Below the pieces are notes generated by a model that searched no databases, was not told where the DNA came from, and was given only the letters and a program-made list of their open reading frames with translations. The position numbers were made by a program, and so were the translations under genes. This document shows positions 21,879 to 30,207 of a stretch of DNA of 64,000 nt, piece after piece (positions within the stretch are counted from its first letter, which is position 1; the number at the start of each line of letters is the position of its first letter). Source of the DNA: Micrococcus lacusdianchii (GTDB lineage Bacteria; Actinomycetota; Actinomycetes; Actinomycetales; Micrococcaceae); the NCBI RefSeq assembly GCF_023155805.1, contig NZ_JAKNUW010000002.1:87080-151079 (forward strand). Direction: 5' to 3'.

Positions 21879-21885
21879 GGGCCCC

Positions 21886-23298
21886 ATGTCTACCACTCCT
21901 GATCTGTCCCCGAAGCCGCGCCTGCTGATCGTCGGCGGCGGCTACGCCGGGTTCCATGTCGCCCGCGAGCTGCAGAAGAAGGTCGCCGAGCGCGGCGGCA
22001 TCGTGACCGTCGTCGACCCCCGCCCGTACATGACGTACTACCCGTTCCTGCCCGAGGTCGTGGGCGGCCACATCGAGGGCCGCCACGTGAACGTGGACCT
22101 GCAGACGCACCTCAAGGACGCCGAGGTCGTCCGCGGCGCCGTCGTGTCCGTGGACCACGCCGGCCGCACCGCCGTGGTGCGCGGCGAGGGCGGCGACGAG
22201 TTCGAGATCCCGTACCAGGACATCGTGATGACCGCGGGCGCCGTGACCCGCGTGTTCCCGATCCCGGGTCTGGGCGAGCAGGGCATCGGTCTGCGCTCGG
22301 TCGAGGAGGCCGTCCAGCTGCGCAACCAGATCCTGGAGCGCCTGGACGCCGGTTCCCTGATGACGGACGCCGAGGAGCGCAAGCGTGCCCTGACCTTCGT
22401 GGTGGTGGGCGGCGGCTTCGCCGGGATCGAGGCCATCGCGGAGATGGAGAACCTCATCCGCAACGCCGTGGAGCGCAATGAGCGCCTCTCCCAGTCGGAG
22501 ATCCGGATCGTCCTCGTGGAGGCCATGGGCCGGATCATGCCCGAGGTGTCCGAGGAGCAGGCCGCGGGCGTGGTGGAGCACCTGAAGTCCCGCGGCATCG
22601 AGGTGCTGCTGAACACCTCCCTGGGGGACGCCACCGACGGCGTCATGAAGCTGGTGGCCATGCCCTCCAAGGAGGAGGCGGACACCTTCGCCGCGGACAC
22701 CCTCGTGTGGTGCGCGGGCGTGGTGGCCAACTCCGTGGTCAAGAGCACCGACTTCCCGGTGGACGACCGCGGCCGCGTGGAGGCCACCCCCACCCTGCAG
22801 ATCAAGGACGGCGAGGCCGGCGCGCTCGAGGGCGCGTGGGCCTGCGGCGACGTCTCCGCGGTGCCGGACCTCACCGGCGCCGGCCCGGGCGGCTTCTGCG
22901 TCCCGAACGCCCAGCACGCCATCCGTCAGGCCAAGCGCCTGGCCGCCAACTACATGGCCGTGCGCCACGGCGAGGGCGAGGTGCAGGAGTACGTGCACAA
23001 GTCCCTGGGCACCGTGGCCGGCATGGGCTTCGGCCGTGGCGTGGGCAACCCGCTGGGCACCAAGATCTCCGGCATCCCGGCGTTCCTGGCCCACCGCGGC
23101 TACCACGGCTATGCGATGCCCACCCTGGAGCGGAAGTTCCGCATCCTCTCGGGCTGGGTGGCCGAGACGCTGTTCGGCCGCGACTCCACTTCCATCGCCG
23201 CGCAGGACACCCCGTTCAACGAGTTCCGCGCCGCCGCCGGCGTGGAGCTGGAGCCGGGCAGGTTCACCAAGCCCGAGCTCGAGGCCGCCAAGGCCTGA
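21886..23298 (+). CDS. ndh: type II NADH dehydrogenase
   Basis: Single-subunit, non-proton-pumping NADH:quinone oxidoreductase at the inner face of the membrane. The 470-residue protein has the FAD-binding L-L-I-V-G-G-G-Y-A-G-F near its N-terminus, the NADH-binding V-V-V-G-G-G-F-A-G-I-E at about residue 170, and A-C-G-D-V-S-A-V-P-D for FAD in the last third. The C-terminal 70 residues form the amphipathic membrane-binding part. It and SdhABCD are the two quinone-reducing dehydrogenases in the window. Confidence 0.94.
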   Translation: MSTTPDLSPKPRLLIVGGGYAGFHVARELQKKVAERGGIVTVVDPRPYMTYYPFLPEVVGGHIEGRHVNVDLQTHLKDAEVVRGAVVSVDHAGRTAVVRGEGGDEFEIPYQDIVMTAGAVTRVFPIPGLGEQGIGLRSVEEAVQLRNQILERLDAGSLMTDAEERKRALTFVVVGGGFAGIEAIAEMENLIRNAVERNERLSQSEIRIVLVEAMGRIMPEVSEEQAAGVVEHLKSRGIEVLLNTSLGDATDGVMKLVAMPSKEEADTFAADTLVWCAGVVANSVVKSTDFPVDDRGRVEATPTLQIKDGEAGALEGAWACGDVSAVPDLTGAGPGGFCVPNAQHAIRQAKRLAANYMAVRHGEGEVQEYVHKSLGTVAGMGFGRGVGNPLGTKISGIPAFLAHRGYHGYAMPTLERKFRILSGWVAETLFGRDSTSIAAQDTPFNEFRAAAGVELEPGRFTKPELEAAKA

Positions 23299-23306
23299 CC
23301 TCCGTA

Positions 23307-23348
23307 CCGCACGGCCCCGCCCGCGATCCCTCGGGCGGGGCCGTGCGG
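23307..23348 (+). terminator. terminator after ndh
   Basis: A perfect 17-bp inverted repeat (23307-23323 and 23332-23348) with an 8-base loop, 9 bases after the stop codon. Confidence 0.85.
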
Positions 23349-23376
23349 CACCCCCGGCGTCCGAGGGCGCCGGCCA

Positions 23377-23450
23377 GCCCCCGTAGCCCAATCGGCAGAG
23401 GCATCCGACTTAAAATCGGCGTGGTGCGGGTTCGAGTCCCGCCGGGGGCA
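23377..23450 (+). tRNA. tRNA-Leu (anticodon UAA), short variable loop
   Basis: A 74-base tRNA. The 7-bp acceptor stem pairs 23377-23383 with 23443-23449, followed by discriminator A at 23450; CCA is not encoded. The T arm is a perfect 5-bp stem with a TTCGAGT loop. The anticodon loop reads C-T-T-A-A-A-A with anticodon TAA at 23411-23413. The anticodon stem has four good pairs and one T-C mismatch, and the D stem has three pairs. The variable loop is only 5 bases, so this is class I architecture, which is unusual for a leucine tRNA. Confidence 0.85.
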
Positions 23451-23563
23451 CGCACGGGACCCGTCGCTCTCAGTGTGTCCCCAGGAAGTCGGCCCTGCGT
23501 GAACAGGGGGCCGGGAACGGCTCCGGGGCGGTGCCTACCCGTGGCGGGCCGGGGCCGCCCCGG

Positions 23564-23648
23564 TAGACTGGACCGCGACCCCCGGAACACGAGTGAAGTG
23601 CACCTCACGCCGTGTGTTCGGGCCGATCATGACCCGAAGGAGCGAGCC
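23564..23648 (+). promoter_or_regulatory. promoter and structured leader of the YccA-family gene
   Basis: TAGACT (23564-23569) is a candidate -10, giving a leader of about 70 bases. Bases 23581-23590 can pair with 23614-23622 (nine pairs, one bulge) around an inner imperfect 16-bp dyad (23593-23608). Bases 23617-23622 can instead pair with 23633-23638, part of which is the GAAGGAG ribosome binding site. The two stems exclude each other. Confidence 0.5.
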
Positions 23649-24542
23649 GTGGCCAACCCGGTGATGAACTCGAAGAACTTCCAGCAGCAGATGCACGCCG
23701 GCGCCCCGCAGCCGGGGTGGTACCAGGGCGGCGGCCAGCAGACCGCCCCCGGCCCGTACGGGCAGCAGCAGAGCCCTTACGGCCAGCAGAGCCCCTACGG
23801 CCAGGCCCAGGCGTTCGGCGCGGGCCAGGCCGCCCAGCAGGCGGCGCACCAGCAGTCCTTGGAGGACGCCTTCCGCGCGCCCGCCGCGGGCGCCGGCCAG
23901 ACCGGCCGCATGACCTACAACGACATCGTGGGCAAGACCGCCCTGATGCTCGTGCTCGTGGTGGCCGGCGGCGTCGTCGGCTGGTCCTCGCCGGGGCTGA
24001 TGATCATCGGCGCCATCGTGGGCCTCGTGCTCGGCCTGGTGAACTCCTTCAAGCGGGAGCCTTCGCCGGTGCTCATCATGGCCTACGCCCTGGCGCAGGG
24101 CCTGTTCCTCGGCGGCATCTCCGCCGTGTTCGAGGCCTCCTACCCGGGCATCGTGGTGCAGGCCGTGCTCGGCACCTTCTCCGTGTTCGCCGTGATGTTG
24201 GCGCTCTACACCTCCGGCAAGTTCCGCCCCACCCCGCGCATGACCAAGATCGTCCTGGCGGCCATGGTCGGCTACATGCTCTTCATGCTGCTGAACCTGG
24301 TCCTGACCTGGACCGGCGTGGCCAACCTGCGTGAGGGCGGCCTGGGCCTGGTCGTCGGCGCGATCGCCGTGCTCCTCGCCGCCTACTCGCTCACCCTCGA
24401 CTTCGAGATGGGCGCCCAGGGCGTGAAGAACGGCGCCCCCCAGAAGTATTCCTGGACCGTGGCCTTCGGCCTGACGGTCACCCTCATCTGGCTGTACGTC
24501 GAGATCCTGCGCATCGTCGCGATCTTCCGCAGCAACGACTGA
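23649..24542 (+). CDS. Bax inhibitor-1/YccA family membrane protein
   Basis: Integral membrane protein of the BI-1/YccA superfamily; relatives act as calcium leak channels or modulate membrane proteases, and the bacterial role is unclear. The 297-residue protein begins with about 85 polar residues rich in Gln, Gly and Pro, including Y-G-Q-Q-type repeats, followed by seven hydrophobic helices from about residue 95 to 292. GTG 23649 has GAAGGAG seven bases upstream. An in-frame GTG at 23599 is possible but would lie inside the structured leader. Confidence 0.85.
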   Translation: MANPVMNSKNFQQQMHAGAPQPGWYQGGGQQTAPGPYGQQQSPYGQQSPYGQAQAFGAGQAAQQAAHQQSLEDAFRAPAAGAGQTGRMTYNDIVGKTALMLVLVVAGGVVGWSSPGLMIIGAIVGLVLGLVNSFKREPSPVLIMAYALAQGLFLGGISAVFEASYPGIVVQAVLGTFSVFAVMLALYTSGKFRPTPRMTKIVLAAMVGYMLFMLLNLVLTWTGVANLREGGLGLVVGAIAVLLAAYSLTLDFEMGAQGVKNGAPQKYSWTVAFGLTVTLIWLYVEILRIVAIFRSND

Positions 24543-24571
24543 CGCCCCCGGCCCTCCCGGGCCGACCCCGA

Positions 24572-24620
24572 CGACGCCCCCGGGCGCCGGTGGACTCCAC
24601 CCCGGCGCCCGGGGGCGTCG
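24572..24620 (+). terminator. terminator after the YccA-family gene
   Basis: A perfect 19-bp inverted repeat (24572-24590 and 24602-24620) with an 11-base loop, 30 bases after the stop. Confidence 0.85.
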
Positions 24621-24722
24621 CCGTGTCCGAGTCTGGCGCCCCGAGCGGCGTAGATTGGGAGCGATCCCCGTCCGGCCCGTCCGGCCCCCAGCCCGACGCC
24701 CCCACCGCAAGGAGACCCGCGC

Positions 24723-25748
24723 ATGAGCGTGCCGCCCGAGGCGTCCGCCGCCGACGCCGCTCCCCGCCCCGCCGGCGCCGCCCTCCCGGCCGCCGAGGAC
24801 GCGCGCTTCGGCGCGCCCGCGGCCTCGGGCGCCCAGTTCCGTCTGGCCCGCGGCGGCGCGGAGGCCATGGTGGTGGGGCTGGCCGGCGCGCTGCGCACCT
24901 ACCGGGTGGACGGCGTCGACGTCACCGAGCCCTACGGCCCGGACACGGTCCCGCCCGCCGGCAACGGCATCCAGATGAGCCCGTGGCCCAACCGGGTGGC
25001 GGGCGGCCGGTGGAGCCTCGACGGCGCCGAGCAGGTGCTCGACGTCACCGAGCCCGCCCGCGGGAACGCCATCCACGGCCTGTTGCGCAACACGCACCTG
25101 GTGCCGGAGGAGGTCTCCGGGCACGCCGTCACGCTGCGCGGGGAGATCCACCCGCAGCACGGTTGGCCGTTCCGCCTCACCCACCGGGTGACGTACGCCC
25201 TCGCGGAGGACGGCGCGCTCACCGTGACGATGGCCCTGCAGAACCACGCCGACGCCGTCGCGCCCGTGGCCTTCGGGGCGCACCCGTTCCTGCGGATCGG
25301 GGACGTCCCCACGGAGGAGCTCACCCTGCAGGTCGCGGCGGAGTCCTGGATCCGCGCGGACGAGCGCCTCATCCCCGTGGGGGCCGAGCCCGTGGCGGGG
25401 TCCGAGCACGACTTCCGCGGCGGGCGTCGGGTGGGCGCGGACGCACTCGACGTGGGACTCACGGACCTCTCCCCGGACGACGACGGCCTGCACCGTGCCC
25501 GCCTGTCCGCCCCGGACGGACGGTCCGTGACCCTCTGGAGCGAGCCGGCGTTCACGTGCACCCACGTGTTCGTCACCGACCGCCTGCCCGGCCGCACGGC
25601 GGCCGTGGCCGTGGAGCCCCTGACCGCCCCCGCCGACGCCCTGAACTCGGGCGTCGGCCTCCATCGCCTGGCGCCCGGGGAGCGGTTCACCGCCTGCTGG
25701 GGCCTGACCCCCCGCCTCACCCCCGCACCGAAGGAGGACGCCGCATGA
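24723..25748 (+). CDS. aldose 1-epimerase family protein
   Basis: Galactose-mutarotase-like enzyme expected to interconvert sugar anomers; sugar specificity is unknown. The 341-residue protein has the fold's conserved P-W-P-N-R motif (sugar binding), N-A-I-H-G-L with a catalytic His candidate, H-P-F and a late E-P-L-T-A-P-A-D-A-L-N. The first 35 residues are an Ala/Pro-rich extension. An AAGGAG ribosome binding site precedes the ATG. Its stop overlaps the next ATG (ATGA). Confidence 0.85.
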   Translation: MSVPPEASAADAAPRPAGAALPAAEDARFGAPAASGAQFRLARGGAEAMVVGLAGALRTYRVDGVDVTEPYGPDTVPPAGNGIQMSPWPNRVAGGRWSLDGAEQVLDVTEPARGNAIHGLLRNTHLVPEEVSGHAVTLRGEIHPQHGWPFRLTHRVTYALAEDGALTVTMALQNHADAVAPVAFGAHPFLRIGDVPTEELTLQVAAESWIRADERLIPVGAEPVAGSEHDFRGGRRVGADALDVGLTDLSPDDDGLHRARLSAPDGRSVTLWSEPAFTCTHVFVTDRLPGRTAAVAVEPLTAPADALNSGVGLHRLAPGERFTACWGLTPRLTPAPKEDAA

Positions 25749-27007
25749 GCGCCACGCTCTCGACCGACACGAAGATCAACAAGGACGTCCCCTACGGGCT
25801 GATGGTCGCCGCCGCGTGGTCGTGGCGCGTGATCGCGATCGCCGTCATGGCGTGGGTCGTCTGGCGCGTCTGCGGCTACGTCAGCCTGATCATCATCCCG
25901 GTGATCGTGGCGGCCCTGCTGGCCGTGCTCATGGCCCCGGTCTACCGGGCCCTGCGCCGGGCGCGCGTGCCGGGCGTGCTGGCCGCGCTGCTGTCCATCC
26001 TCCTCCTGCTGGCCGTCGTGGCGGGCCTGGCCTTCCTGGCGGGTCGGCAGCTGGTCACCGGCTTCGCCGACCTCTCCGCTCAGCTCGGGCAGTCCGTGAC
26101 CCAGCTCGTGGCGTGGCTGCAGGGACTGGGTCTCGACCTGCAGTTCGACGCCGCCGCCCTGGACAACGTCTGGAACACCGTCCGGGAGAACTCCTCGACG
26201 CTGCTGGACGGCGCCCTGGCCTTCGGCTCCACGGCCGCCAACGTGCTGACCGGCACCTTCATCGCCCTGTTCACGCTCATCTTCTTCCTGTATGACGGCG
26301 ACCGCATCTGGCGCTTCCTGCTGGCCTTCGTCCCCAAGCACAACCGGGACCGCGTGGACGTCGCCGGGCGCTCCGGCTGGGAGTCCCTGGGCGCGTTCGT
26401 GCGCGTGCAGATCCTGGTGGCGGCCATCGACGCCCTCGGCATCGGGCTGGGCGCCTGGCTCCTGGGTGTGCCCCTGGCCTTCCCCCTCGCGGTCCTGGTG
26501 TTCCTGTTCTCCTTCATCCCGATGGTCGGCGCCTTCGCCTCCGGGGCCATCGCCGTGGTGATCGCCCTGACCGCCAACGGCCTCGTCAACGCGCTGCTCA
26601 TGGTCGGCGTCGTGGTGCTCGTGCAGCAGCTGGAGGGCAACGTGCTCCAGCCGCTGGTGATGGGCAAGGCCGTGTCCCTGCACCCGCTGGCCGTGTTCCT
26701 CGCCGTGGCGGCCGGCTCCGTGGCCATGGGCCTCGTGGGCGCCGTGTTCGCGGTGCCGCTGCTGGCGTTCATCAACGCCTTCGTGCAGGCCCTCCAGGCG
26801 AAGGTCCCGGACGAGGAGATGCGGGCGGGCGAGTCCGCCTTCCGCCTCAAGCCCGAGATCATCGAGGGGGCGCGCAAGAACGCGCATCTGGACCCGGACC
26901 GCGACCCCCATGTGTTCGACGCCTACCTCCCGGACTCGGAGTCGGCCCGCCCGGACAGGGGCGACGATGAGCGCACCGGCTCGACCGCGTCCGACGTGCA
27001 CCCGTGA
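25745..27007 (+). CDS. AI-2E family transporter
   Basis: Membrane protein of the AI-2 exporter superfamily (PerM/TqsA-like), proposed to move small molecules or ions. The 420-residue protein has two helices at about 25-65, one at 75-100, a soluble segment of about 60 residues, and five helices between 155 and 355, with the family's F-S-F-I-P-M-V-G and Q-Q-L-E-G-N-V-L-Q-P motifs. The C-terminal 70 residues are polar. Linked by four-base overlaps to the epimerase and ilvA genes, so the three are one operon. Cargo unknown. Confidence 0.87.
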   Translation: MSATLSTDTKINKDVPYGLMVAAAWSWRVIAIAVMAWVVWRVCGYVSLIIIPVIVAALLAVLMAPVYRALRRARVPGVLAALLSILLLLAVVAGLAFLAGRQLVTGFADLSAQLGQSVTQLVAWLQGLGLDLQFDAAALDNVWNTVRENSSTLLDGALAFGSTAANVLTGTFIALFTLIFFLYDGDRIWRFLLAFVPKHNRDRVDVAGRSGWESLGAFVRVQILVAAIDALGIGLGAWLLGVPLAFPLAVLVFLFSFIPMVGAFASGAIAVVIALTANGLVNALLMVGVVVLVQQLEGNVLQPLVMGKAVSLHPLAVFLAVAAGSVAMGLVGAVFAVPLLAFINAFVQALQAKVPDEEMRAGESAFRLKPEIIEGARKNAHLDPDRDPHVFDAYLPDSESARPDRGDDERTGSTASDVHP

Positions 27008-28296
27008 GCGCCCCCCGCATCTGGGCGCGGCCGTCCGGGGCGGCCGGGCCGGCCACGGACGGCCTCGGGGTGCGGCTGGAGGACGTCGAGCGCGCCCGCG
27101 AGGTCCTGGACGGCGTCGCCGAGACCACGCCCCTGCAGTTCTCCCGCGCCCTGACCCGGGACCTGGGGACGCCGGTGCACCTCAAGTGCGAGAACCTGCA
27201 GCGCGCCGGGTCCTTCAAGGTCCGCGGCGCGTACGTCCGGATGGCGCAGCTGTCCGCGGAGGAGCGCGCCCGCGGCGTGGTGGCCGCCTCCGCGGGCAAT
27301 CACGCCCAGGGCGTGGCCCTGGCCGCGGCCAAGCTGGGCATCCACGCGCGGATCGTGATGCCGCGGGGCGTCGCTCTGCCCAAGCTCCAGGCCACCCGGG
27401 ACCACGGGGCGGAGGTGCAGCTGTTTGGCTCCACGGTGGACGAGGTGCTCGCGGAGGCCCGGCACTACGCCGAGCGGACCGGCGCGGTCTTCATCCCCCC
27501 GTTCGACGACCCGGCGATCGTGGCCGGCCAAGGCACGGTGGGCCTCGAGATCATGGACGCCCTGCCCGCGGTGGACACCGTGGTGGTGGGCATCGGCGGC
27601 GGCGGGCTCATCGCGGGTCTGGCCGTCGCGATGAAGGAGCGGGCCCGGCAGCAGGGCCGCACCGTCCGCGTGGTGGGCGTGCAGGCGGCCACCGCCGCCG
27701 CCTACCCGGTCTCCCTCGCCGAGGGGCGCGTGCAGGTCCTCGAGAGCGTGTCCACCATCGCGGACGGCATCGCCGTCGGACGGCCCGGAGACCTGCCGTT
27801 CGGGATCGTGGCGGAGCTCGTGGACGCCGTCGTGACCGTGACGGACGATGAGATCGCCGCCGCCATGGTGCACCTGCTGGAGCGCTCCAAGCTGGTGGTG
27901 GAGCCGGCCGGCGCCGTGGGTGTGGCCGCGTTGCTGTCCGGCCGTGTGGCGGACCTGGGGCAGGAGCTCGGCACGACCGTGGCGGTCCTCTCCGGCGGCA
28001 ACATCGACCCGATGCTCCTGCTCAAGTCCGTCCAGTCGGGTCTGTCCGCGGCGGGGCGGTACATGACGGTGCGCATCCCCTTGCCGGACCGTGCCGGCGA
28101 GCTGGCCACGATCTCCCGGATCATCGCGGAGACGGACGCGAACGTGGTGCGCGTGGACCACACGCGGGTGGGTCCGGAGCTGTCCATGGGCGGCGTGCAC
28201 ATCACCATCGACATGGAGACCAAGGGCTGGGAGCATTCGGACGCCGTGCTCACCTCCCTCCGCGAGGCGGGCTACGCCCCGCTGCGCCTCACCTGA
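27004..28296 (+). CDS. ilvA: threonine ammonia-lyase (threonine dehydratase)
   Basis: PLP enzyme converting threonine to 2-oxobutanoate and ammonia, the first step to isoleucine or a catabolic step. In the 430-residue protein K72 in the G-S-F-K-V-R-G-A motif binds PLP; the Gly-rich phosphate loop is G-I-G-G-G-G. The C-terminal 85 residues look like a single ACT-type regulatory domain rather than the tandem ones of E. coli IlvA, as in shorter Gram-positive forms. GTG start overlaps the upstream stop. Whether it is biosynthetic or catabolic cannot be settled here. Confidence 0.92.
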   Translation: MSAPRIWARPSGAAGPATDGLGVRLEDVERAREVLDGVAETTPLQFSRALTRDLGTPVHLKCENLQRAGSFKVRGAYVRMAQLSAEERARGVVAASAGNHAQGVALAAAKLGIHARIVMPRGVALPKLQATRDHGAEVQLFGSTVDEVLAEARHYAERTGAVFIPPFDDPAIVAGQGTVGLEIMDALPAVDTVVVGIGGGGLIAGLAVAMKERARQQGRTVRVVGVQAATAAAYPVSLAEGRVQVLESVSTIADGIAVGRPGDLPFGIVAELVDAVVTVTDDEIAAAMVHLLERSKLVVEPAGAVGVAALLSGRVADLGQELGTTVAVLSGGNIDPMLLLKSVQSGLSAAGRYMTVRIPLPDRAGELATISRIIAETDANVVRVDHTRVGPELSMGGVHITIDMETKGWEHSDAVLTSLREAGYAPLRLT

Positions 28297-28302
28297 GCCC
28301 GG

Positions 28303-28947
28303 TCAGCCGTGCTGGACGGCTGTGGCGGCTGCGGTGGCCGAGGTCAGGTCCACGGCGCGCCCCACGGACTGCACGAGCAGGTCGTCCCGGGTGAGGCGCT
28401 CGAGTCGGCGGGTGAACTCGCGGCGCGAGGCCTCCTCCTCGCGGGCCTGGGGCAGCAGGTGGCGGGCGACGTTGAGGCGATGCAGTATGCCGAGGAGGAG
28501 CAGGTCCTCGTCGCAGGGGTCCCCGCCCTCCGTCAGCACGCGGGAGAGCCGATCGAGGATCTGCTGACGGGCCGTGGGGGAGGTGGGCACGTGACGGGTG
28601 TTCAGGAGCGCCTTGTGCTCCTCGAGCTCGCCGGTCTCCGTGAGGTGCGCGACCACGGGCTTGCGGGCCCGGGGGCGGCCCTTGCCCACGACCGCGGCGA
28701 CCTTCTCCCCGGACAGCGTGTCCGCTTCGGGGAGGAGGGCGTCCAGGACGGGATGGTCCGTGGTGCCCGCGGACACGACCGTGACCCGGGCACGGTCCAC
28801 GCCGGCCGTCTCCCCGAGGTCCGCCACTCCGGCCTGGCGCAGGTCCGCGAGCGCGGCCGCGGCCAGGGCCACGCTGTGGTGGGCGGGGACGAGGGAACGG
28901 CCGTCCTCGGCGGTGAGGACCAGGTGCATCTTCTCGGCGGTCAGCAT
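28303..28947 (-). CDS. GPP34 (GOLPH3-like) family protein
   Basis: Bacterial member of the Golgi phosphoprotein 3 family, whose eukaryotic members bind phosphatidylinositol 4-phosphate; the actinobacterial role is unknown, probably peripheral membrane. The 214-residue protein has the typical N-terminus L-T-A-E-K-M-H-L-V-L followed by an Ala/Leu-rich helix and alternating helical segments. ATG 28947 is preceded by TACGCT only 6 bases away. It is convergent with ilvA (six bases between stops). Confidence 0.82.
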   Translation of the reverse strand: MLTAEKMHLVLTAEDGRSLVPAHHSVALAAAALADLRQAGVADLGETAGVDRARVTVVSAGTTDHPVLDALLPEADTLSGEKVAAVVGKGRPRARKPVVAHLTETGELEEHKALLNTRHVPTSPTARQQILDRLSRVLTEGGDPCDEDLLLLGILHRLNVARHLLPQAREEEASRREFTRRLERLTRDDLLVQSVGRAVDLTSATAAATAVQHG

Positions 28948-28953
28948 GCGATC

Positions 28954-28959
28954 AGCGTA
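28954..28959 (-). promoter_or_regulatory. -10 element of the GPP34 gene, leaderless type
   Basis: TACGCT on the minus strand, ending 6 bases before the ATG. Confidence 0.55.
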
Positions 28960-28964
28960 GCAAC

Positions 28965-29006
28965 GCACAGCGGCCGCGCCCCGGGGTGGGGGCGCGGCCG
29001 CTGTGC
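28965..29006 (-). terminator. terminator after greA
   Basis: A perfect 18-bp inverted repeat (28965-28982 and 28989-29006) with a 6-base loop, 14 bases beyond the greA stop codon and just upstream of the GPP34 promoter. Confidence 0.85.
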
Positions 29007-29020
29007 GGGCGGGGCCTGCG

Positions 29021-29515
29021 TCAGGCCGTGTAGGGCTCGACCTCCGTGACCGTGACCTCGATCTGCTTGCCGTTGGGGGCGGTGTAGGAGACCGCGTCCC
29101 CCTTCTTGGCGCCGTTGATGGCCTCGCCGAGCGGGGAGCGCTCAGAGTAGACCTCGAGGTCCTCGCCGTCGGCGGCGATCTCGCGGTTGCCGAAGAGGAA
29201 GGTCATCTCGTCACCGGCCACGACGGCGGTGACCACGGTCCCGGGCTGGACGGTGCCATCCGCGGTGCCGGTCTCGCCCACGCGGGCGGTCTCGAGCAGC
29301 TGCTTGAGCTCGGCGATGCGGCCCTCGTTCTTGGACTGCTCCTCGCGGGCGGCGTGGTAGCCGCCGTTCTCCTTGAGGTCGCCCTCGTCGCGGGCGGCCT
29401 CGATGCGCTCGATGATCTCCTGGCGGCCGGGGCCGGAGATGTGCTCGAGCTCCTTGCTGAGGCGGTCGTAGGCCTCCTGGGTCAGCCAGGGGGCGTCGGA
29501 GGGGGTGGTGGCCAT
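29021..29515 (-). CDS. greA: transcription elongation factor GreA
   Basis: Enters the RNA polymerase secondary channel and stimulates cleavage of backtracked RNA. The 164-residue protein has the N-terminal coiled coil with the catalytic tip D46-L-K-E49-N and the C-terminal FKBP-like domain with S-P-L-G-x-A. GAGAGGA lies eight bases before the ATG. The greA-DUF4307-mca arrangement matches that of mycobacteria, as I recall it. Confidence 0.95.
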   Translation of the reverse strand: MATTPSDAPWLTQEAYDRLSKELEHISGPGRQEIIERIEAARDEGDLKENGGYHAAREEQSKNEGRIAELKQLLETARVGETGTADGTVQPGTVVTAVVAGDEMTFLFGNREIAADGEDLEVYSERSPLGEAINGAKKGDAVSYTAPNGKQIEVTVTEVEPYTA

Positions 29516-29695
29516 GGGCGATGTCCTCTCGGGTCGGGGCGGCCCGGGGGCCGCCGGGGATGCGAAGCGCCCCGCCGGCCGGGTGGGCGACCCCCGCGGT
29601 ACGCGGAGGATCGGCAGGCCCGGGGTGGCGGGGCGGGGGAATCCGTGGTCCAGTCTACCGAAGCGACGCACGTCACCCCAACCGGGGGCGGCAGG

Positions 29696-30133
29696 TCAGG
29701 CGGTGCGGCAGCCGTCCACCAGGCCGGTGACGCCGCGGACCACGGTGCGCACGTCCACGGTGTACATGGCGTCCCGGCCGGGGTCCACCTCCGGGCCGGG
29801 GTCGATCCGCACGGTGCGGAAGCCCACGGGCGCCGCCTGGGCGTCCAGGACGACCACGTCGCACTCGGCGGCGACCCCCTCGGGGACCGACACCTGGAAG
29901 GTCACGGAGGCCGAACCGGCGTCGTGGATCTGGTAGCCCACATCCTTGGCCCGGACCTGGCCCACCGAGACGTTGAGGCCGATCATCACGGCCAGGGCGA
30001 CGGCGACGGCCAGGGCGGGTGCGCCCAGGGCCATCCGCAGGTGCCGGCGAGAGGCGCGGCGGTGTGCCACCCCGTAGCGGTTGGCTAGGGTGTTCTCCGG
30101 CGCGTGCGCGTCATGGGCGGGGGTCGAGGACAT
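29696..30133 (-). CDS. DUF4307 membrane protein
   Basis: Small actinobacterial protein of unknown function, encoded between greA and mca in many species. The 145-residue protein has a cytoplasmic N-terminus with a basic cluster (R25-R33), one membrane helix (35-55) and an extracytoplasmic beta-rich domain that ends with C-R-T-A; the two Cys residues outside could form a disulfide. A TAGGCT hexamer ends 7 bases before ATG 30133. Divergent from mca. Confidence 0.8.
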   Translation of the reverse strand: MSSTPAHDAHAPENTLANRYGVAHRRASRRHLRMALGAPALAVAVALAVMIGLNVSVGQVRAKDVGYQIHDAGSASVTFQVSVPEGVAAECDVVVLDAQAAPVGFRTVRIDPGPEVDPGRDAMYTVDVRTVVRGVTGLVDGCRTA

Positions 30134-30140
30134 CCCCTCC

Positions 30141-30146
30141 AGCCTA
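30141..30146 (-). promoter_or_regulatory. -10 element of the DUF4307 gene
   Basis: TAGGCT on the minus strand, ending 7 bases before the ATG. Confidence 0.5.
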
Positions 30147-30207
30147 TCCGCCGCGCCCCGCCCCCGAGGCGTTCGGGGGACCGTCTCCCGGAAGGAATCC
30201 CGACGCC

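Noticed and set aside
23599-23648. Earlier in-frame GTG start for the YccA-family gene
   Set aside because: It lacks a ribosome binding site and would place the structured leader inside the coding region; GTG 23649 has GAAGGAG.
23593-23664. Short upstream frame (about 23 codons) overlapping the YccA start, a possible leader peptide
   Set aside because: GTG start without ribosome binding site and no codon run typical of attenuators; the RNA structure explains the region better.
24572-24620. Long perfect inverted repeat that might mark an insertion sequence end
   Set aside because: Position just after a stop codon and short loop make it a terminator; no transposase or target duplication nearby.
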